Source: Annulohypoxylon bovei var. microspora (lineage: Eukaryota > Ascomycota > Sordariomycetes > Xylariales > Hypoxylaceae). From it: 64,000 nt of DNA. Positions 63,604 through 64,000 of the stretch are shown piece by piece (position 1 is the stretch's first letter; every line of letters begins with the position of its first letter). Under the pieces are notes generated by a model. That model worked only from the letters and a program-made list of their open reading frames with translations. It made no database searches and was not told the DNA's origin. Made by a program: the position numbers and the translations under genes. The DNA is taken from assembly GCA_022836615.1 (NCBI GenBank), contig MU405333.1:1-64000 (forward strand). Reading direction: 5' to 3'.

Positions 63604-64000
63604 ATGTCGCGATATCTCCGCCCGGCAGCTCGATTAGCTGTGTCTGCTCGCACCGCCGCAGCTCCCCGAGCTCTTCCCCGGTTCGCCCCTACTTCATTCG
63701 CCGTCTCTCAGCGAAGGACATTCGCCGATGTAAAGGGAACTAAGGACTACACTGTCCGTGATGCCCTTAACGAGGCTATGGCCGAGGAGCTTGAAGCAAA
63801 CGACAAGGTCTTCATTCTCGGCGAGGAGGTCGCCCAGTACAACGGAGCATACAAGGTTACAAAAGGTCTATTAGATCGCTTTGGCGACAAGAGGGTTATT
63901 GACACGCCGATTACGGAAAGTGGTTTCTGTGGTTTGGCTGTCGGTGCTGCGCTGAGTGGTTTACATCCTATAGTGAGTGGAAATCCAAACGGATGGGATA
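63604..64000 (+). CDS. PDB1: Pyruvate dehydrogenase E1 component subunit beta, 5' part
   Basis: Exon 1 runs 63604-63972 (123 codons). It is followed by a GTGAGT donor at 63973; the rest lies beyond the window. Residues 1 to about 38 are rich in Arg, Ala and Ser without acid, a mitochondrial presequence ending near QRRTFAD. Then come the E1-beta landmarks VRDALNEAMAEEL, GEEVAQYNGAYKVTKGL and DTPITESGFCGLAVGAALSG. The subunit pairs with E1-alpha to bind thiamine diphosphate and decarboxylate pyruvate in the mitochondrial matrix. The visible sequence is intact. Confidence 0.96.
   Translation, partial: MSRYLRPAARLAVSARTAAAPRALPRFAPTSFAVSQRRTFADVKGTKDYTVRDALNEAMAEELEANDKVFILGEEVAQYNGAYKVTKGLLDRFGDKRVIDTPITESGFCGLAVGAALSGLHPIVSGNPNGWD

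Overview
This is a piece of nuclear genome from a filamentous ascomycete (Pezizomycotina). The evidence is short spliceosomal introns (about 50-100 nt, GTRNGT donors, CTRAY branch sites), a HET-domain gene, fungal MFS families, ERG6, an Ecp2-like (Hce2) effector, and a large AT-rich block of the kind made by repeat-induced point mutation (RIP). I cannot name the species.

The window has two halves. Bases 1 to about 26,240 are extremely AT-rich with no credible gene. They hold degenerate repeats: a 7 x 20 bp minisatellite, a 62 bp tandem pair differing only by transitions, a GTGG-biased repeat tract, and two related loci, one carrying a palindrome. At about 26,240 the composition switches within tens of bases to ordinary gene-bearing DNA.

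The first part of the gene half, about 26.5-46 kb, is accessory in character: a polytopic membrane protein possibly of the AscI-type terpene cyclase family, two divergent paralogous small genes, a bacterial-type (streptogrisin-like) secreted serine protease, a divergent ATP-grasp / Fe(II)-2OG dioxygenase pair, an adenylate-forming ligase-like gene, a sugar-porter MFS transporter, and a TRP-like membrane protein gene with in-frame stops. The ATP-grasp, dioxygenase, adenylation-like and transporter genes could form a small unrecognised metabolite cluster; this is inference from adjacency and enzyme type only.

The second part, about 47-64 kb, holds a DUF7726-like gene tail-to-tail with a HET gene that lacks the usual WVDAICINQ block, an Hce2 effector candidate, a 55-residue Cys-rich protein gene, a YjlB-like cupin, an SDR, a DAL5-like MFS transporter, an intron-containing tRNA-Ala(AGC), and two housekeeping genes: ERG6 and the 5' part of the pyruvate dehydrogenase E1-beta gene, which runs off the window end.

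Exon coordinates were worked out by hand from splice consensus, reading frame and family alignment remembered in general terms. All intron calls need RNA support; the HET 5' intron and the TRP-like 5' region are the least certain.
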